Position numbers and translations under genes: made by a program. A model generated the notes under the pieces. It did no database searches. It was not told the origin of the DNA and was given only the letters and a program-made list of their open reading frames with translations. A stretch of 7,605 nucleotides of DNA, from contig CAMEUH010000117.1 of assembly GCA_945938055.1 (NCBI GenBank), positions 1 through 7,605 on the forward strand, read 5' to 3'. The DNA comes from an uncultured Eubacteriaceae bacterium (GTDB taxonomy: Bacteria; Bacillota; Clostridia; Lachnospirales; Lachnospiraceae). Shown here piece by piece: positions 6,349-7,605 of the stretch. Each line of letters starts with the position of its first letter. Within the stretch, counting starts at the first letter, position 1.

Positions 6349-7190
6349 GTGGAGTTGTAGCCGGAGGTTTTTTCTCGATTGCAGATGCAAGGGATATTGT
6401 TGCAAATCTGATATATGAGGACTACGTGTTTGCAGGATTGAATTTTGTCGGATTTGCTCCAATACTGGGTGACATGGGAAAAGCAACGGCCAGTTTGGGA
6501 AAATATATATTAAAGAATATTGATGAACTGGCAAAGGTAAGCGAAGTATTTTCTTTTATCAACAGGCATTTTCCAGATTTAGCAATCGCCATGGGAAAGA
6601 GCGATGAGGTTATTGAAGCGGTAAAGAGCATATCCAAGACAGATAGTATTAAACTGACAAAGGAGCAGGCAAAGGTACTGATAGAGACAATTGATGCCGC
6701 AGGACTTTCTGGATATCTATTAAAATCCGGTTCAAATCTGGATATCAAGTATGTAAAGGAGTTTTCGGAAAATGTGTGGGATTTTCCACCGGTTGTCAGA
6801 GGGAGAGAGATTGATAATATTCTCAATCAAAATTTACCTGAAGGGTTAGGAAAAAATTTCCCTGTGGTGGACAGATTATCCGGGGAAATGTTAATTAGTA
6901 CAAAAAGTCTGGATTTGGGATTGCAGAGTTATCAGAATCCGGAAAAACTAAGGAAGACGTTGGAGAAATATGCGGATAAATTGAAGAATTTTGAGGCGGA
7001 TTATTTTAATCAAGAAGATTATTTTGAGTGGGGAAATACTAGGTTATATAAGAGTGAATATAACAAGAAAGCCTTGGAAATAGTTGTTCCGGATGTCATA
7101 GTTCCGGAAAAAGTATTAAATGTACTTAATGATTTTAAAAATGCCATGGAAGAAGATGGAATTGAAATATGGTATGTAATAGGAAAGTAG
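6321..7190 (+). CDS. Orphan toxin C-terminus: pretoxin segment and CdiA-CT-like PD-(D/E)xK endonuclease domain
   Basis: 289 residues if read from GTG 6321, but that start has no ribosome binding site and the segment is really the continuation of the upstream fragment. Residues 7-55 are a hydrophobic, Gly-rich pretoxin segment (WDFISGVVAGGFF, DARDIVANL, GLNFVGFAPILGD) of the type placed before toxin tips in polymorphic toxins. Residues 60-155 are helical spacer. Residues 158-287 resemble the CDI toxin restriction-endonuclease-like domain (CdiA_C group): VRGREIDNIL, KNFPVVD, LISTKSLDL, YQNPEKLRKTLEKYADKL, then an EIVVPD strand and a final helix and strand. Candidate active-site residues are E163, D184 and K195 in an E...D...S-x-K arrangement. 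The likely activity is cleavage of DNA or tRNA in the target cell; which one cannot be told from sequence. Its putative immunity gene starts 8 bases after the stop codon. Confidence 0.75.
   Translation: MGDHVWDFISGVVAGGFFSIADARDIVANLIYEDYVFAGLNFVGFAPILGDMGKATASLGKYILKNIDELAKVSEVFSFINRHFPDLAIAMGKSDEVIEAVKSISKTDSIKLTKEQAKVLIETIDAAGLSGYLLKSGSNLDIKYVKEFSENVWDFPPVVRGREIDNILNQNLPEGLGKNFPVVDRLSGEMLISTKSLDLGLQSYQNPEKLRKTLEKYADKLKNFEADYFNQEDYFEWGNTRLYKSEYNKKALEIVVPDVIVPEKVLNVLNDFKNAMEEDGIEIWYVIGK
6323..6325 (+). other. Frameshift site 3 (short G run)
   Basis: Frame 1 ends with N-K-E-W then ATMYGIL and a stop at 6346-6348. Frame 0 is blocked by a TAA at 6315-6317, then opens and reads G-D-H-V-W-D-F-I-S-G-V-V-A-G-G-F. 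One additional G turns GAG TGG GCG into GAG TGG GGC GAC and gives the join NKEWGDHVWDFISGVV, which is natural for the entry into a pretoxin segment. Confidence 0.75.
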
Positions 7191-7198
7191 GTGTATCA

Positions 7199-7605
7199 AT
7201 GAGTAAATCAATGCGTATAAGTGGATCAATATATAAGGGGGAGAATCGTATTCTGGTAGTTCCGTTAATAAAACATATTAGTGGATTATATGTTCATTCA
7301 GAAAATGTTCAGGTGATTAATGATTATGAGGACTATTTTAATATTGGGAATGCATTGTTAAGTGCAAAGAAAATTATTGAAGACAGCCCAGTATCGGAAG
7401 AGTTGCCAAAAGAAAGAGAGGCACATGCTATATGGAAATTGCATTCCAAATATAAAAGCAGACAGTCATTTTGGAAAAATAATTACCATGCTATTTTTGA
7501 ATTTATGGAAAATGGAGAGTGTGATATTTTTTCTACAATGAAAATAAAAGGTGGAAATAGTGGATGTATCAAGAAAATAATCCTTCCACCTGAATCAACA
7601 CCAGA
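7199..7605 (+). CDS. Candidate immunity protein for the endonuclease toxin (partial, runs off the window)
   Basis: An open frame from ATG 7199 gives 135 complete residues with no stop before the window ends. AGTAGGTG, which overlaps the toxin stop codon, is a weak ribosome binding site. It begins MSKSMRISGS and contains short alternating hydrophobic strands (RILVVPLIKHISGLYV), an acidic helix region (EDYFNIGNALLSAKK, VSEELPKEREAHAIWK) and further strands (YHAIFEFMENGECDIFSTMK). There is no signal peptide or membrane segment, so it should be cytoplasmic, as expected for an inhibitor of a nuclease. I do not recognise the family. The call rests on its position directly after the toxin on the same strand and on its small soluble character. 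Confidence 0.6.
   Translation, partial: MSKSMRISGSIYKGENRILVVPLIKHISGLYVHSENVQVINDYEDYFNIGNALLSAKKIIEDSPVSEELPKEREAHAIWKLHSKYKSRQSFWKNNYHAIFEFMENGECDIFSTMKIKGGNSGCIKKIILPPESTP

Larger units (their letters stand above)
4972..7190 (+). pseudogene. Orphan toxin gene with CdiA-CT-like endonuclease tip, apparently frameshifted once
   Basis: The fragments 4972-6324 and 6325-7190 form one 739-residue reading frame after one G is added to the run at 6323-6325: degenerate vWA, TSP3 repeats, hydrophobic pretoxin segment, PD-(D/E)xK-type nuclease. It lacks the signal peptide, CBM2-like domains, six-repeat TSP3 array and beta linker of the full-length toxin. That is the layout of orphan C-terminal modules in CDI and Rhs systems: shared pretoxin homology, a new tip and its own downstream immunity gene. 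It is listed as a pseudogene because the frame is broken as given, but the tip and its motifs are intact. Confidence 0.65.

Noticed and set aside
6107..6418. A 103-codon plus-strand frame overlapping the orphan module junction
   Set aside because: It is the third frame over TSP3 and pretoxin coding sequence, and its product (many M, W, R and C) has no domain character.

Overview
The window reads as part of a Gram-positive Clostridia genome, most likely Lachnospiraceae or a close gut relative. This is inferred from AGGAGG-type ribosome binding sites, moderate-to-low GC, and a cell-surface protein architecture I recognise from that family: Sec signal, CBM2-like modules, thrombospondin type 3 (TSP3) calcium repeats, vWA-like fold. 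No 16S or core marker is present, so the taxonomy is a guess. All genes are on the + strand.

Layout. (1) 1-53: probable tail of an upstream gene. (2) 71-4208: a large secreted polymorphic toxin. In order it has a signal peptide, two CBM2-like domains, six TSP3 repeats, a beta-rich linker, a vWA-like domain without a recognisable MIDAS, more TSP3 repeats, a peptidoglycan-binding-like domain and a C-terminal domain resembling polymorphic toxin type 44 (Ntox44). As given, the sequence splits it into three frames through two apparent single-base losses; restoring both gives one 1379-residue protein. (3) 4219-4860: a membrane-anchored protein that is the likely immunity partner. (4) 4861-4971: short intergenic gap with an extended -10-like element. 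(5) 4972-7190: a second, signal-less toxin module. Its first part duplicates the vWA-like/TSP3 segment of the first toxin, and it then continues into a different C-terminus: a hydrophobic pretoxin segment plus a CdiA-CT-like, PD-(D/E)xK-type endonuclease domain. It is broken by a third apparent single-base loss; restored, it is 739 residues. (6) 7199-7605: a short gene running off the window, the likely immunity partner of the second toxin.

How it works together (inference): this is a main toxin/immunity pair followed by an orphan toxin/immunity cassette. The roughly 1.1-kb direct repeat shared by the two (1941-3077 and 4966-6108) would allow homologous recombination to swap the second C-terminus and its immunity gene onto the full-length secreted protein, as proposed for orphan cdiA-CT and rhs-CT modules. 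Base composition falls sharply where the shared region ends and the first toxin tip begins, as expected for a horizontally acquired cassette.

All three frame breaks lie at short G or C runs and each is repaired by adding one G or C to the run. That points to homopolymer sequencing error at least as strongly as to true gene decay, so the genes should not be called dead on this evidence alone.
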